Positions 1 to 10,491 of a DNA stretch of 64,000 nucleotides are shown in pieces (the stretch's first letter is position 1; every line of letters begins with the position of its first letter). The notes below the pieces were generated by a model. It did not search any database. It was given only the letters and a program-made list of their open reading frames with translations, and was not told the origin of the DNA. This DNA comes from Actinomycetota bacterium (lineage in GTDB: Bacteria > Actinomycetota > Thermoleophilia > Solirubrobacterales > 70-9): the NCBI GenBank assembly GCA_005885405.1, contig VAYN01000012.1, positions 202,555-266,554 of the forward strand, in the 5' to 3' direction. A program made the position numbers and the translations under genes.

Positions 1-2
1 TC

Positions 3-1274
3 CGCGACAAATGGGTGCCGGGGCCGATGTACGTCCGCATCGACGGCGAGCGGACCGAGGAAATCGCTCCCGGGAAACAGATCCGCTACGTCGGCGCGAC
101 CGCCGACCTGCGGACGATCTACATCGACGCCACCGCGCAGCTGACGCCCGACGACGAAGACTCCAGCGAGGACCTCTACCGCTGGGATGCCGGCCAGCCC
201 GACGAGCTGACCCTGGTCTCGGTCGGCGACGGCGAAGGCCGCGGTAACAGCGACGACTGCAACGTCACCTGGAACGGCGGCGGTTGCGGGATCGAAGTGA
301 TCGACTTCTTCCCCTACGACGAGATCGAAGCGGGCCAGGGCGGCAACACCCACTCCGAGGCCTTCAGCTCCTCGGAGATCGGTGATGTCTACTTCGAGTC
401 CCCCGAGCAGCTGATCAAGGCGAAGGGCGAAGCGGGGCAGACGAACCTCTACCTCTACCGCGAAGGCTCGCTCCGCTACGTGACGACGATGGAAGCGAAA
501 CCCGTCTGCACGTTCTACGAATTCAGCGGCCGGTGCAGCAGCGGCCCGGTGGCGCGGATGCAGGTGACCCCCGACGGCGAGCACATGGGGATCGTCACCA
601 ACAGCCACCTGACCGGCTACGACAGCGGCGAACGGGCGATGATGTACCTGTTCGACCCGGACACGAGCCGGATGCTCTGCGCCTCGTGCCGGCCCGACGG
701 CAAACAGCCGACCTTCGACGTCACCGCGAGCCAGAACGGGCTCTTCCTCACCAGCGACGGTCGCGCCTTCTTCAGCAGCGACGACCCGCTCGTCCCGCGC
801 GACACCAACGGGACCGAAGACATCTACGAGTACAGCGAAGGCAAGCCGTGGCTGATCACCACCGGCACCGGTCCCTCGCTGAAGAACGTCTTCGGGTTCG
901 CCGGCGTCCTCTCCCGCCCGGGCCTGGTCGGGGTCAGCGCCAACGGCACCGACGTCTACTTCGCGACCGTCGACACCCTGGTCAGCCAGGACCACAACGG
1001 CGCCGCGGTCAAGATCTACGACGCCCGCACCGGCGGCGGCTTCCCGGCGGAACGGATCCCGCCGAACTGCACGGCCGCCGACGAGTGCCACGGACCGGTG
1101 AGCAACGCGCCGGCCCTGCCGTCCGACCGGACCAGCGCCAACCTCGGCAACCCGAAGAAGCCGAAGGCGCACAAAAAGAAGCACAAGAAGTGCAAGAAGA
1201 AACACAAGAAGTGCAAGGGGAAGAAGCGCAACGCCAAACAGAACACCAAGCAGGGAGGGAACAACCGTGGTTGA
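3..1274 (+). CDS. Secreted beta-propeller-like protein, C-terminal part (5' end outside window)
   Basis: The frame is open to the window edge, so only the last ~424 residues are visible. They contain repeated blade-like motifs such as TPDGEHMGIVTNS, TSDGRAFFSSDD and SANGTDVYFATVDTL, in the style of TolB/WD40-like propellers. The end is a very basic tail from about residue 375, rich in KKHKK. The last ~130 residues before the tail align by eye with the C-terminus of the protein at 3977-7192 (shared KIYDAR, GGGF and ADECHGP motifs), so the two are paralogues. The next gene starts 8 bases before this stop, indicating one transcript. Function unknown; probably exported and cell-wall associated through the basic tail (inference). 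Confidence 0.8.
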   Translation, partial: RDKWVPGPMYVRIDGERTEEIAPGKQIRYVGATADLRTIYIDATAQLTPDDEDSSEDLYRWDAGQPDELTLVSVGDGEGRGNSDDCNVTWNGGGCGIEVIDFFPYDEIEAGQGGNTHSEAFSSSEIGDVYFESPEQLIKAKGEAGQTNLYLYREGSLRYVTTMEAKPVCTFYEFSGRCSSGPVARMQVTPDGEHMGIVTNSHLTGYDSGERAMMYLFDPDTSRMLCASCRPDGKQPTFDVTASQNGLFLTSDGRAFFSSDDPLVPRDTNGTEDIYEYSEGKPWLITTGTGPSLKNVFGFAGVLSRPGLVGVSANGTDVYFATVDTLVSQDHNGAAVKIYDARTGGGFPAERIPPNCTAADECHGPVSNAPALPSDRTSANLGNPKKPKAHKKKHKKCKKKHKKCKGKKRNAKQNTKQGGNNRG

Positions 1275-3912
1275 GTCAGGTTCGAACCGTCGCGGGCGGG
1301 CGACCGTCACGGTCCTCCTCGGACTGGCCCTGCTGGCGCTGCTCGCGTTCGCCTCCTCGGCTTCGGCCGCCGAACCCGAGGGCGCACGGATCAAAGCGTA
1401 TTCGGCGACCGTCAGCGATACCCAGGCCGGCAGCCACCCCGACCTCAGCATCGACTTCGAAGTCGGGACCCGGGTCGATCCTTATATCCCGAACTCCTGC
1501 TTCTGCAACGACGCCAAAACGACGCGGATCGAATTCCCCACCGGGTTCATCGGCAACCCGCACGCGGTCACCTTCTGCACCCCCGAACAGTTCGTCATCA
1601 ACAAATGCCCGATTGACTCCCAGGTCGGGATCGCGAAACCGCAAGTCCTCCTCACCGACGGCTGCTGCGCCGTCACCGAATGGACGCCGATCTACAACAT
1701 CGTCCCCCAGCCGGGGCAGGGCGGCCTGCTCGGCTTCAAGGGATACATCTTCGACTTCCCGCTCTACCTGGTGCTGAGCGGCCGCACCAGCAGCGACTAT
1801 GGGCTCAACGTCGAGGCGACCGGTGTCACCCGCTTCTTCGCGATCGTCCGCTACCAGGCGGAAATCTGGGGCGTGCCCGCCTCGCCGACCCACGACAACC
1901 GCCGCTACAAGATCGGTGGCGGCTTTCCGCAGGGCCTCCCCTCTTCGTCGAACCTGCCGGAAAAGCCCTACCTCTCGATGCCGACCAGCTGCGTCGGCCC
2001 GCAGAAAAGCAAACTGGTCACTGTCGGCTACGACCACGGGGTCCACGTCGGCGAGGCCGACTGGCCGGCGACGACCGGCTGCGATCAGCTTGGCTTCAAC
2101 CCCTCGCTGGCCGCCAAACCGTCGACCGCGCAAGCCGACGCGCCCAGCGGGCTTGACGTCGACCTCAAGGTCCCGCAGCAGGCGAGCCCGGTGACGCCGT
2201 CGGACTCGGAGATCCGCGCCGTCAAGGTGACGATGCCGAAGGGCTTCTCGATCAACCCCAACGCCGCCGACGGCAAGACCTCGTGCTCCGACGCCGAAGC
2301 AGCTTTCGGGACCGAAGGCGAAGCGCACTGCCCGGAGCACTCCAAGGTCGGCACCCTCTCGCTCGACAGCTGGGCGCTGCCGGAACCGATCCCGGGCGGC
2401 ATCTACCTGGGCGAACCGAAGCCCGGCAACCGCTACCGGCTGTTCATCACCGCCGACGGCTTCGGAACCCACGTCAAGCTCCCCGGCTCGGTCCACGCCG
2501 ATCCGCAAAGCGGCCAGCTCACGGTGACCTTCGACAACCTGCCGCAGTCGCCGCTGACCGAGTTCAACATGCACTTCTTCGGCTCTGAGCGCGGCCTCCT
2601 GGCGACGCCCGAGCGCTGCGGGACCTACGCGGTCGAAAGCGAATTCGAGCCCTGGGCGGGCAATCTCCCGAACCAGTTCTCGACCCAGTTCTTCGAGATC
2701 AAGACCGGCCCGGGTGGCGAGCCCTGCCCCGGCGCTCAGCGCCCGTTCTCACCGGGCTTCCGCGCGGTTGGCGAGACCAACGGCGCCGGCTCCCACGATC
2801 CGGTTTCCCTCTACCTGACCCGCCCCGACGGTGACCAGAATCTGGACACGATCACGATCAAGACCCCGCCCGGGTTCGCGGCGACGCTGAAAGGCGTCCC
2901 CAGCTGCCCGGACGCGACGCTGGCGGCAATCGCCGCGGGCTCGCACAGCGGCCATGACGAGCAGGCCTCGCCGCTCTGCCCGGCCGCCAGCCAGGTCGGC
3001 ACCTCCTCGGCCGGCGCCGGCGCCGGCACCCGCCCCTACTACGCACCCGGCAAGGCCTACCTCGCTGGTCCGTACAAGGGGGCGCCGCTCAGCATCGCCG
3101 TCGTCACCCCGGCCGTCTCCGGCCCCTATGACCTCGGCAACGTCGTCAACCGGGTCGCGGTCAACATCGACCCGATCACCGCCCAGGTGACCGCGGTCTC
3201 CGACCCGCTGCCGCAGATCCTCGACGGCATCCCACTGCGGCTGCGCTCGATCCTGCTCAACCTCGACCGGCCGGACTTCACCCTCAACCCGACCAGTTGC
3301 CAACCCTTCCGGGTCGAAGGCCTGATGACCGGGATCGAAGGGGCGACCGGAACCGGCTCAACCCACTTCCAGGTGGCCAACTGCGACGCCCTCGAGTTCG
3401 CGCCGAAGCTGAAGATCTCGCTGCGCGGGGCGACGAAGCGGACCGGTTACCCGGCGCTGAAAGCGGTGCTGACGCAGGACCCGGGCGGGTCGAACATCCG
3501 CCGCGCGGTGGTCTCGCTGCCGCACTCGGAGTTCCTCGCGCAGAACCACATCAAGACGATCTGCACCCGGGTCCAGTTCGCCGCCGACGCCTGCCCGGCC
3601 GGGTCCGTCTACGGCCGCGCCCGGGTGGTGACGCCGATCCTCGACCAGCCGCTCGAAGGGCCGGTCTACCTGCGCTCCTCCAACCACACGCTGCCCGATC
3701 TGGTTGCCGCCCTGCGCGGCCCCGACTCGCAGCCGATCGAGATCGAGCTCTCCGGCCGCATCGACACCGACAAAGCGGGCGGAATCCGCACCAGCTTCGA
3801 AGCGGTTCCGGATGCGCCGGTCTCCAAGTTCGTGCTCGAAATGCAGGGCGGCAAGAAGGGCCTGCTCTCCTCGGCCAAAACGGCGAGCGGGCGAACCAGA
3901 AGCCGGTGCTGA
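1267..3912 (+). CDS. Large secreted repeat protein, family B copy 1, with frameshifted C-terminus
   Basis: Starts at GTG 1267, overlapping the previous stop, with a GGGAGGG Shine-Dalgarno 7 bases upstream. Residues ~1-35 form a signal peptide ending in ASA. The body contains repeated modules with signatures such as NPNAADGKTSCSD, CPEHSKVGTL, GIYLGEPKPGNRYRL and FGSERGLLATPERCGTY, with paired Cys residues. The gene at 7185-9831 is a paralogue with the same module order. In this copy the last residues after GGKKGLL are out of register: the expected continuation (QNGERANQKPVLKASC, then a basic tail) sits in another frame and ends at 3977. By comparison with the paralogue about 49 nt are missing near 3866-3880. 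Function unknown; extracellular. Confidence 0.85.
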   Translation: MVESGSNRRGRATVTVLLGLALLALLAFASSASAAEPEGARIKAYSATVSDTQAGSHPDLSIDFEVGTRVDPYIPNSCFCNDAKTTRIEFPTGFIGNPHAVTFCTPEQFVINKCPIDSQVGIAKPQVLLTDGCCAVTEWTPIYNIVPQPGQGGLLGFKGYIFDFPLYLVLSGRTSSDYGLNVEATGVTRFFAIVRYQAEIWGVPASPTHDNRRYKIGGGFPQGLPSSSNLPEKPYLSMPTSCVGPQKSKLVTVGYDHGVHVGEADWPATTGCDQLGFNPSLAAKPSTAQADAPSGLDVDLKVPQQASPVTPSDSEIRAVKVTMPKGFSINPNAADGKTSCSDAEAAFGTEGEAHCPEHSKVGTLSLDSWALPEPIPGGIYLGEPKPGNRYRLFITADGFGTHVKLPGSVHADPQSGQLTVTFDNLPQSPLTEFNMHFFGSERGLLATPERCGTYAVESEFEPWAGNLPNQFSTQFFEIKTGPGGEPCPGAQRPFSPGFRAVGETNGAGSHDPVSLYLTRPDGDQNLDTITIKTPPGFAATLKGVPSCPDATLAAIAAGSHSGHDEQASPLCPAASQVGTSSAGAGAGTRPYYAPGKAYLAGPYKGAPLSIAVVTPAVSGPYDLGNVVNRVAVNIDPITAQVTAVSDPLPQILDGIPLRLRSILLNLDRPDFTLNPTSCQPFRVEGLMTGIEGATGTGSTHFQVANCDALEFAPKLKISLRGATKRTGYPALKAVLTQDPGGSNIRRAVVSLPHSEFLAQNHIKTICTRVQFAADACPAGSVYGRARVVTPILDQPLEGPVYLRSSNHTLPDLVAALRGPDSQPIEIELSGRIDTDKAGGIRTSFEAVPDAPVSKFVLEMQGGKKGLLSSAKTASGRTRSRC

Positions 3913-3976
3913 AAGCGTCCTGCGGCAAGGGTGCCGCCAAACGAGCCAAGCGCGCGGCGAAGGGGGGTGAGCGCTG

Positions 3977-6900
3977 ATGCGGCGCCTGCTGGTCCTGGCG
4001 TTGGTTCTCCTCGGCGCCCTCGCGACCGCCGCCTCGGCGCCCGCGGCCCCGAGTGATCCGTTCCAGTTCAAAAAATACTTCGACACGACGGAAATCTCCG
4101 GCGGGGTCGAAAACGTCCGCCAGATCGCCGTCAACCGCGAAACCGGCAACGTCATCGTCTACGAGCGCGGCCGGCTCCACCAGTTCGACGCCGAAGGCAA
4201 CGCGGTCGACTTCCCGGCCACCGGTTCGCCGACGATCGAAGGAGTCAACGGCGGCCAAGCCCTCCTGATCGACAACTCGGGCAGCGCCAATCAGGGCAAC
4301 ATCTACGTCATCGACGGCCAGGGCTGTTGCAATTTCCTCGGCGAAAGGTTCTGGTCCTATGGCCCCGACGGCGAATCGCTGGGGACCAATCCCCACGAAG
4401 AACTCGGCACCTCTAGCTTCGGGATCAAGAGCGCCTGGATCGCCGCCGACGGGCAGCTCTACCTGACCGGCTACGACTACAGCACCGTCAGCCCCCACGT
4501 GATGCCGGTCGAACCGGAGGGTCCGGCGGCGGGTCCGATGGAGCCGTGGAGCCCCGTCGCCGGCGAGATTCCGTTCGTCCAAGACGACCTCGGCCATCTC
4601 TACGCCCCAGGCACGGAAGGGACGTTCGCCCGCTACGACTTCACCGACAACTACACCTACGAAGGGGAGACCGGGCTACCGACCGCCAGCCCGACCGTCC
4701 TCGATCCCTCGACCAACGACCTCTACCAGCGCCAGAACACCAAAGTCGTCGGCATCCACTACTCCGACCCGCTGGTCAAATCCACTCCCTTCGAAGTGTT
4801 GGCGGGGATCGCCGGCGGCGACGACGCGATCGCCCTCGACGAGACCGGCGAAACCATGTACGTCGGCGAAGGCACCCGGATCAGCATCTTCCACCGCGAA
4901 CCCGCCTCAGCCCCGCGCGACCTGGGCGAGCTAGGAGTCGACTCGATCCGCTCCAACCGGGCCGACCTGCACGGTCAGCTGATCGCCGGCGGCGTCCCGA
5001 CCGACTACTACTTCGAATACGGAACCGACACCTCCTACGGCAGCAGCTCGACGCCGCAGGACGCCCCGTTCAGCCACTTCGAGGTGAAAGTAGACGGCGG
5101 CATCGAAGGGCTGCAACCGGACACCACCTACCACGTGCGGATGGTCGCCACCAACGCCGCCGGCACCACCTACGGCCCGGACGTCGTGCTGCACACCTAC
5201 GCGGTCCCCGAGGGCGGCCCCGACCCTTGCCCGAACGCGCTTGCCCGCCAGCAGACCTCCGCCCGCTACCTGCCCGACTGCCGTGCCTTCGAGCTCGTCT
5301 CGGCGAAGGACACCAACGGCTACGACGTCGAGTCCTCGATCGTCCCTGGCCAGCAGCCCTACCCCGGCTTCCCCGAGGCGACCGACCGCGTCCTCTACTC
5401 GACCCATTCCGGCGCCATCCCGGGTCCCTGGAACCCAACCAACCACGGCCCCGATCCCTACCTGGCGACCCGCGGCGCCGACGGCTGGAACACCGATTAC
5501 CTCGGGCTCCCCGCCGACATCAACCCGGAGGCGGGCTCCTTCTCCTCGGCCCTCGGCGAAGCGAGCGCCCGCCTCGACAGCCTCGCCTTCGCCGGCCCCG
5601 GACTCTGCGATCCCTGCTTTGCGAGCGGGATCGAAACCGGGATCCCGGTGCGGCGGTCAGACGGCAGCCTGGTCCAGGGGATGGCAGGGTCGCTCGACTC
5701 CTCGGTCCCGGCGACGGCGATGCCCGAAGGCAAGGTCGCGAAGTACTTCTCGGATGACGGTACCCACCTCGTCTTTGCCTCGAAATACGCCTTCGAGGCT
5801 GGCGCCAACGAAGGTGGAGACCTCACCGTCTACGAGCGCGACCTCGCGGCCGGGAGCACCGAGATCGTCTCCACCGATACCTCCGGGGCGGTTCTCACCG
5901 GCGCCGGCATCTCCGAGCTCGACGTCGACGACGACGGCTCCCGCGTCCTCGTCGCCAAGCGGGTGGCAGTCAACGACGAAAACGAATACGTCCATCCCTA
6001 CCTCCACCTCAGCGGCACGGCGGCGAGCGTCGACCTGGCGCCGGGAACGACGAGCGGCGTCCTCTACGCCGGCATGACCGGCGACGGCTCGCGGCTCTTC
6101 TACACCACGGTCGACCAGCTCCTCGCCGAAGACACCGACTCCAGCGCCGACCTCTACGCGGCGGCGGTCGACGGCGCCGGCACGCTCGACCTCGAGCTGG
6201 TGACGCCGACCAACTCCGATGCCTGTAACCCGGTGGGTAACGAAGCCGGAGCGCACTGGAACACCACCGGCAGCGGCGCCAACTGCGACGCGGTCGCGGT
6301 CGCGGGTGGCGGCGGCATCTCCGCCGACAGCGGCACCGCCTGGTTCCTCAGCCCCGAGCAGCTCGACGGCGCCGGCACGCTGAACCAGCCCAACCTCTAC
6401 CGGGCCGATCCGGGCGGGGCGCCGAGCTTCGTCGTCACCCTGGAGCCTGATAATCCGCTCGTCCTGGATTCGGTTGCCGCCGCGGCGACCCGGCGCACCG
6501 CCGACTTCCAGGCCACCGGCGACGGCGCCTTCGCCGCGTTCGTCAGCGACCTCGACCTGGCGGGCTATGAAGGCTTCGGCTTCCTCAACGTCTTCCGCTA
6601 TGACACCGGTGCCGATCAGATCGGCTGCGCCTCCTGCGACACCAGCGGCACCACCGACCACAGCCTCGCCGCGGACTCCTTCATGCCGCCCGACGGCCTC
6701 AGCCTGATCGAAGACGGCCGCGTCTTCTTCACGACGAAAACGCCGCTGGTCCTCAACGACGCCAACGGTCGCACCGACGTCTACTACTGGTCCGGGGGCA
6801 CGCCGCGGCTGGTCTCCGCCGGCACCGGTCCCTTCGACTCAGCGCTTTTGACCGTCTCGAACGACGGCACCGACGCCTTCTTCTTCACCCACGACACCCT

Positions 6901-7192
6901 CGCTCCCCAGGAAGACCACCTCGGGCCGCTGATGAAGATCTACGACGCGCGTGCGGGCGGCGGCTTCTTCGTGCTGCCGGCAGAAGTGCCGTGCGCCGCC
7001 GCCGACGAGTGCCACGGGCCCAGCTCGCCCGCGCCGTCGCCGCCGGACATCAAGAGCTCCGGTCCGACCACCAGGGGCAACGTCCTCGTCTGCAAGAAGC
7101 CCAAGGTCAAGCGACACGGCAAGTGCGTCAAGAAACACAAGAAGAAGCACCACAAACAGGGAAAGCGGGGGAAGGGTAAGCGCCATGCGTAG
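3977..7192 (+). CDS. Large secreted beta-propeller-like protein with Fn3-like segment and basic tail
   Basis: 1071 residues, ATG start just after a GGGGGGTGAG ribosome-binding stretch. Residues 1-27 are a signal peptide (Leu/Val-rich core, ASAPAAP end). Residues ~30-310 look like an NHL/propeller-type repeat region, ~315-405 resemble a fibronectin type III module (YFEYGTDTSYG ... LQPDTTYHVRMVATNAAG), and ~450-1030 contain further propeller blades such as DDGTHLVFASKYAFE and EDGRVFFTTKTPL. The end is a Lys/His/Cys-rich tail (CKKPKVKRHGKCVKKHKKK). It is a paralogue of the partial gene at the window start. The stop overlaps the next start by 8 bases. Likely an exported wall-associated protein; the substrate is unknown. 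Confidence 0.85.
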   Translation: MRRLLVLALVLLGALATAASAPAAPSDPFQFKKYFDTTEISGGVENVRQIAVNRETGNVIVYERGRLHQFDAEGNAVDFPATGSPTIEGVNGGQALLIDNSGSANQGNIYVIDGQGCCNFLGERFWSYGPDGESLGTNPHEELGTSSFGIKSAWIAADGQLYLTGYDYSTVSPHVMPVEPEGPAAGPMEPWSPVAGEIPFVQDDLGHLYAPGTEGTFARYDFTDNYTYEGETGLPTASPTVLDPSTNDLYQRQNTKVVGIHYSDPLVKSTPFEVLAGIAGGDDAIALDETGETMYVGEGTRISIFHREPASAPRDLGELGVDSIRSNRADLHGQLIAGGVPTDYYFEYGTDTSYGSSSTPQDAPFSHFEVKVDGGIEGLQPDTTYHVRMVATNAAGTTYGPDVVLHTYAVPEGGPDPCPNALARQQTSARYLPDCRAFELVSAKDTNGYDVESSIVPGQQPYPGFPEATDRVLYSTHSGAIPGPWNPTNHGPDPYLATRGADGWNTDYLGLPADINPEAGSFSSALGEASARLDSLAFAGPGLCDPCFASGIETGIPVRRSDGSLVQGMAGSLDSSVPATAMPEGKVAKYFSDDGTHLVFASKYAFEAGANEGGDLTVYERDLAAGSTEIVSTDTSGAVLTGAGISELDVDDDGSRVLVAKRVAVNDENEYVHPYLHLSGTAASVDLAPGTTSGVLYAGMTGDGSRLFYTTVDQLLAEDTDSSADLYAAAVDGAGTLDLELVTPTNSDACNPVGNEAGAHWNTTGSGANCDAVAVAGGGGISADSGTAWFLSPEQLDGAGTLNQPNLYRADPGGAPSFVVTLEPDNPLVLDSVAAAATRRTADFQATGDGAFAAFVSDLDLAGYEGFGFLNVFRYDTGADQIGCASCDTSGTTDHSLAADSFMPPDGLSLIEDGRVFFTTKTPLVLNDANGRTDVYYWSGGTPRLVSAGTGPFDSALLTVSNDGTDAFFFTHDTLAPQEDHLGPLMKIYDARAGGGFFVLPAEVPCAAADECHGPSSPAPSPPDIKSSGPTTRGNVLVCKKPKVKRHGKCVKKHKKKHHKQGKRGKGKRHA

Positions 7193-9831
7193 GAAGACGA
7201 TCAACTTCATCTCCCTCATGGCCTGCCTGCTGGCGATCGGCGCCAGCGCCGCATCGGCTCAGGCGGCGGTGACGGTCGACGAGTTCGAAACGACCAGCTC
7301 GACCTCGCAGGCCGGCGGTCACCCAGACCTCTTCACCCACTTCAAACTCGGCGGCGTCGGGCCCGAAGTCCCGAAGGACGTCACCTTCAACGCCCCCAAG
7401 GGACTGTTTGGCAACCCCAAAGTCCTCACCACCTGCGACCCAATCGACTTCGCCTTCCTGCGCTGCTCGAGCAACACCCAGGCTGGCCTGATCACGGTCC
7501 ACGCCAACTACAAAGGCAATCCCAACTTCCTCCTCGGCACGGCGCCGGTCTACAACATCGAAGCCGGCGACGACGAAGCGGCGCGCTTTGTCTTCAACGT
7601 ACGGCCTCCGTTTCACCGTCTCCGGCATCACCCAGGAGGCGCCGCTGACCGAAGCCGACCTCACCTTCTGGGGCTTCCCGGCCGCCCCCGAACACAACCC
7701 GCAGCGCTTCCCCAAAGGCTCTTTGGCGGCTCCCGCCGGCTGCCCGGAACTGGCGGACGCCAGCTGCATCGTCGAACCGGTCCAGGCCAGCGTGCCGGTC
7801 AAGCCCTTCACCGGCAACCCCTCCGTCTGCGGGACGCCGATGCCGACCACGCTCGACGTCGAGACCTACCAGCAGCCAGGCAAACTGGTCCACGCCGACG
7901 GCTCCTACCCCTCGATCACCGAATGCGAGCGGCAGACCTTCCGCCCGGTCGCCCAGGCGCACCTGACCACCGACGAGACCGACTCGCCTTCGGGGATGGA
8001 ATTCGAGTTCACGATCCCGCAGTCGCAGAACTTCTCCGCCTCGCCCTCGCAACTGCGGGCGGCGACGCTGCTCTTCCCCGAAGAACTGACGATCAACCCC
8101 GACGCCGCCGACGGCCAGACCGCCTGCTCGGATACCCAGGCCAGGATCGGCCAGGAAACGACGGCCGCCTGCCCAGACAGCTCCAAGGTCGGCAACGTCA
8201 CGATCGCCTCCGAGTCCCTGCCCGGCGACCTCAAGGGGTCGATCTACCTGGGCGAGCCGGTGCCGGGCAACCAGTACCGCCTGCTCCTGATCGCCGACGG
8301 CTTCGGCTTCCACACCAAGCTGGTCGGCAAGCTGCTGCCGGATCCGCAGACCGGCCGCCTCACTGCGGTCTTCGAGAACCTGCCGCAGCTGCCGCTGGAA
8401 ACCTTCTCGCTGCACCTCTTCGCCTCCGACCGCGGCGTCTTCGCGACCCCGACCCACTGCGCGGTCTACGCGGTCGAGACCCACCTCTACCCGTGGAACT
8501 CCGAACTCGCCGACCAGGGCGGGCAGTTCGGGATCGGCCTCGACCGCGGGCCCCAGGGCAAACCGTGCCCGCCGGTGGTGCGCCCCTTCCACCCGCTGCT
8601 TGAGGCGGGGACTTCACTCTCCAAGGCGGGCAGCTTCAGCCACTTCACGCTGCGGCTCGACCGCGAAGACGGCGACCAGTTCCTCGGCGACCTCAACTTC
8701 AAGATGCCACCCGGGCTGCTCGCCTCACTGCGCGGGATCGACTACTGCTCGGAGGCAGACATCGCGACCGCCGCCCTGAAGACGGGACACACCGAGCAGG
8801 CGATCCCGAGCTGCCCGGCGAGCTCCCAGGTCGGCACCACCAACGTCGCCGCCGGCCCGGGTACCCACCCGCTGCACGCGATCGGGTCGATGTATCTGGC
8901 CGGGCCGCTAAACGGCGCGCCGCTGAGCTTGGTCGCGATCACCCCTGTCCTCGCCGGCCCCTACGACTATGGCGTCGTCGTCGTCCGCGTTGCCCTCCAC
9001 GTCGACTCGCTCGACGCCCGCGTCTTCGCGGTCTCCGACAAGGTGCCTTCGATCATCGGCGGCATCCCAATCCGGATGCGCTCGATCCAGGTCAATCTCG
9101 ACCGCGACGGGTTCATGCTCAACCCGACCAACTGCGCACCGATGTCGGTCGACTCGCAAGGGATCGGCGACCAGGGCACGGTCGCCGACTTCAGCTCCTA
9201 CTTCCAGGCCTCCGACTGCGCCCAGCTTCCCTTCAAGCCGCGGATGACGATCGCCCACAAGGGTGGGGGGAAGTCCCGCTCCCGCAACCCGAGCCTGGAA
9301 TTCCACCTCCGGACCCGGCCCGGCGACGCCAACGTGAAGTCGGTCTCGGTGATCCTCTCGAAGGCGTTCGCGATCGACCAGCGCCACCTCGGCAACCTCT
9401 GCTCGGAGGCCCAGCTGGCGGCGGACAAGTGCGCCGGCCGCCAGGCGATCGGGACCGCGGTGACGCGGACGCCGCTGCTCGACGGCCCGCTTGCCGGCCC
9501 CGTCTACGCGGTCTCCGGCAAAGGCGGCCTGCCGCGCCTCGCCTTCGTCCTTGACGGCCAGGTGCCGTTGGTCCCGCGCGGCAAGTCCTCCTCGACCGAA
9601 GGGGCGCTGAAAACCGTGGTGCCGACGATCCCCGACGCGCCGATCGGCGACTTCCGCCTCACCATCTTCGGCGGCAAGCAGGGCTACCTGGTCAACACCC
9701 GCAGCCTCTGCGCCCATCCCGTCGTCACCACGGTCGAATACGCCGCCCAGAACGGTCGCAAGCTAACCCAGAAGGTTAAGGCGGCGGCCGGTTGCGGCGG
9801 CGGCAAAGCGAAGAAGCGCCGCGGCGCTTGA
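7185..9831 (+). pseudogene. Large secreted repeat protein, family B copy 2, with internal frameshift
   Basis: ATG 7185 opens a signal peptide (MRRKTINFISLMACLL ... ASAQAA) and a domain like that of the copy at 1267. After EAARFVFNV (about 7600) the frame fails; homology resumes in another frame at YGLRFTVSGITQ and runs to 9831. Compared with copy 1 (the residues between GLLGFK and DYGLNVE), about 17-19 residues are missing at the junction, so this is a small deletion combined with a frame change rather than a single-base slip. The remainder keeps all repeat modules (NPDAADGQTACSD, IYLGEPVPGNQYRL, FASDRGVFATPTHC) and a basic tail, KAKKRRGA. Either a recent pseudogene or an assembly error. Confidence 0.75.
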
Positions 9832-9860
9832 ACCCGAGACACCACCTAAGCGAGGCATAG

Positions 9861-10484
9861 ATGAAGATCGCAGTTACCCGACCCTCCCCGGCGATGATCG
9901 TCGCCCTGATCGCCCTCGTCGCCGCCCTCAGCGGCACCGCCTACGCGGCACTCGGCAAGAACAGCGTCGGCACCCGCCAGCTAAAGGCAAAGGCGGTCAC
10001 CTCGGGCAAGCTCGCCACCAACGCGGTCACCTCGATCAAGGTCGCGAAGAACTCGCTCACCGGCGCCGACATCAACGTCGGCGCGCTCGGCACCGTGCCC
10101 AACGCCGCCAACGCGGCGAGTGCCGGCAACGCGGGCACCGTCGGCGGTCACGCCGCGGCCTGCCCCGAGGGCACCGTCCTGATTCGCGGCGTCTGCTTCG
10201 ACTCCAACCCGAACCCGGAGGCGGCGACGCTGAAGGCGGCGGCCGACGCCTGCGCCTCGAAGGGCGGCTACCTGCCGGCGCCGATGGAGCTGTTCTCGAC
10301 CCGCAGCGTCCTCAACCTCGGCTCCGGGGTCGGCACCGCGCACATGTTCACTGACTCCTACTACTCGGCCGTCGGGACCGGTTCCAACTACACGACGATC
10401 GTCATCGACGGGACCGGCAAACTGACCGAACAGGGCGTCGACGCACCTTCCCAGTACATCTGCGCCTACGCACTGGTGAGGTAG
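9861..10484 (+). CDS. Secreted KNSVG/KNSLTG-repeat protein with Cys-containing C-terminal domain
   Basis: 207 residues. The N-terminus has a hydrophobic export segment (MIVALIALVAALSGTAYA). It is followed by short degenerate repeats (GKNSVGTRQLK, KAVTSGKLATNAV, KNSLTGADI, ANAASAGNAGTVGG), a pattern I recognise from many actinobacterial exported proteins. Residues ~100-207 form a compact domain with three Cys (CPEGTVLIRGVCF, ADACASKGGYLP, YICAYALVR), reminiscent of small lectin-like or tail-fibre-like folds. It lies 29 bases after the family B gene and 7 bases before the next, so it is probably co-transcribed. No function can be assigned. Confidence 0.8.
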   Translation: MKIAVTRPSPAMIVALIALVAALSGTAYAALGKNSVGTRQLKAKAVTSGKLATNAVTSIKVAKNSLTGADINVGALGTVPNAANAASAGNAGTVGGHAAACPEGTVLIRGVCFDSNPNPEAATLKAAADACASKGGYLPAPMELFSTRSVLNLGSGVGTAHMFTDSYYSAVGTGSNYTTIVIDGTGKLTEQGVDAPSQYICAYALVR

Positions 10485-10491
10485 CCGATAG

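Noticed and set aside
1276-2574. Long antisense open frame (432 codons) opposite the family B gene
   Set aside because: High GC gives long chance frames. The + strand has a signal peptide, repeats shared with a paralogue and a ribosome-binding site; the - frame has Arg/Val/Gly-rich, low-complexity sequence.
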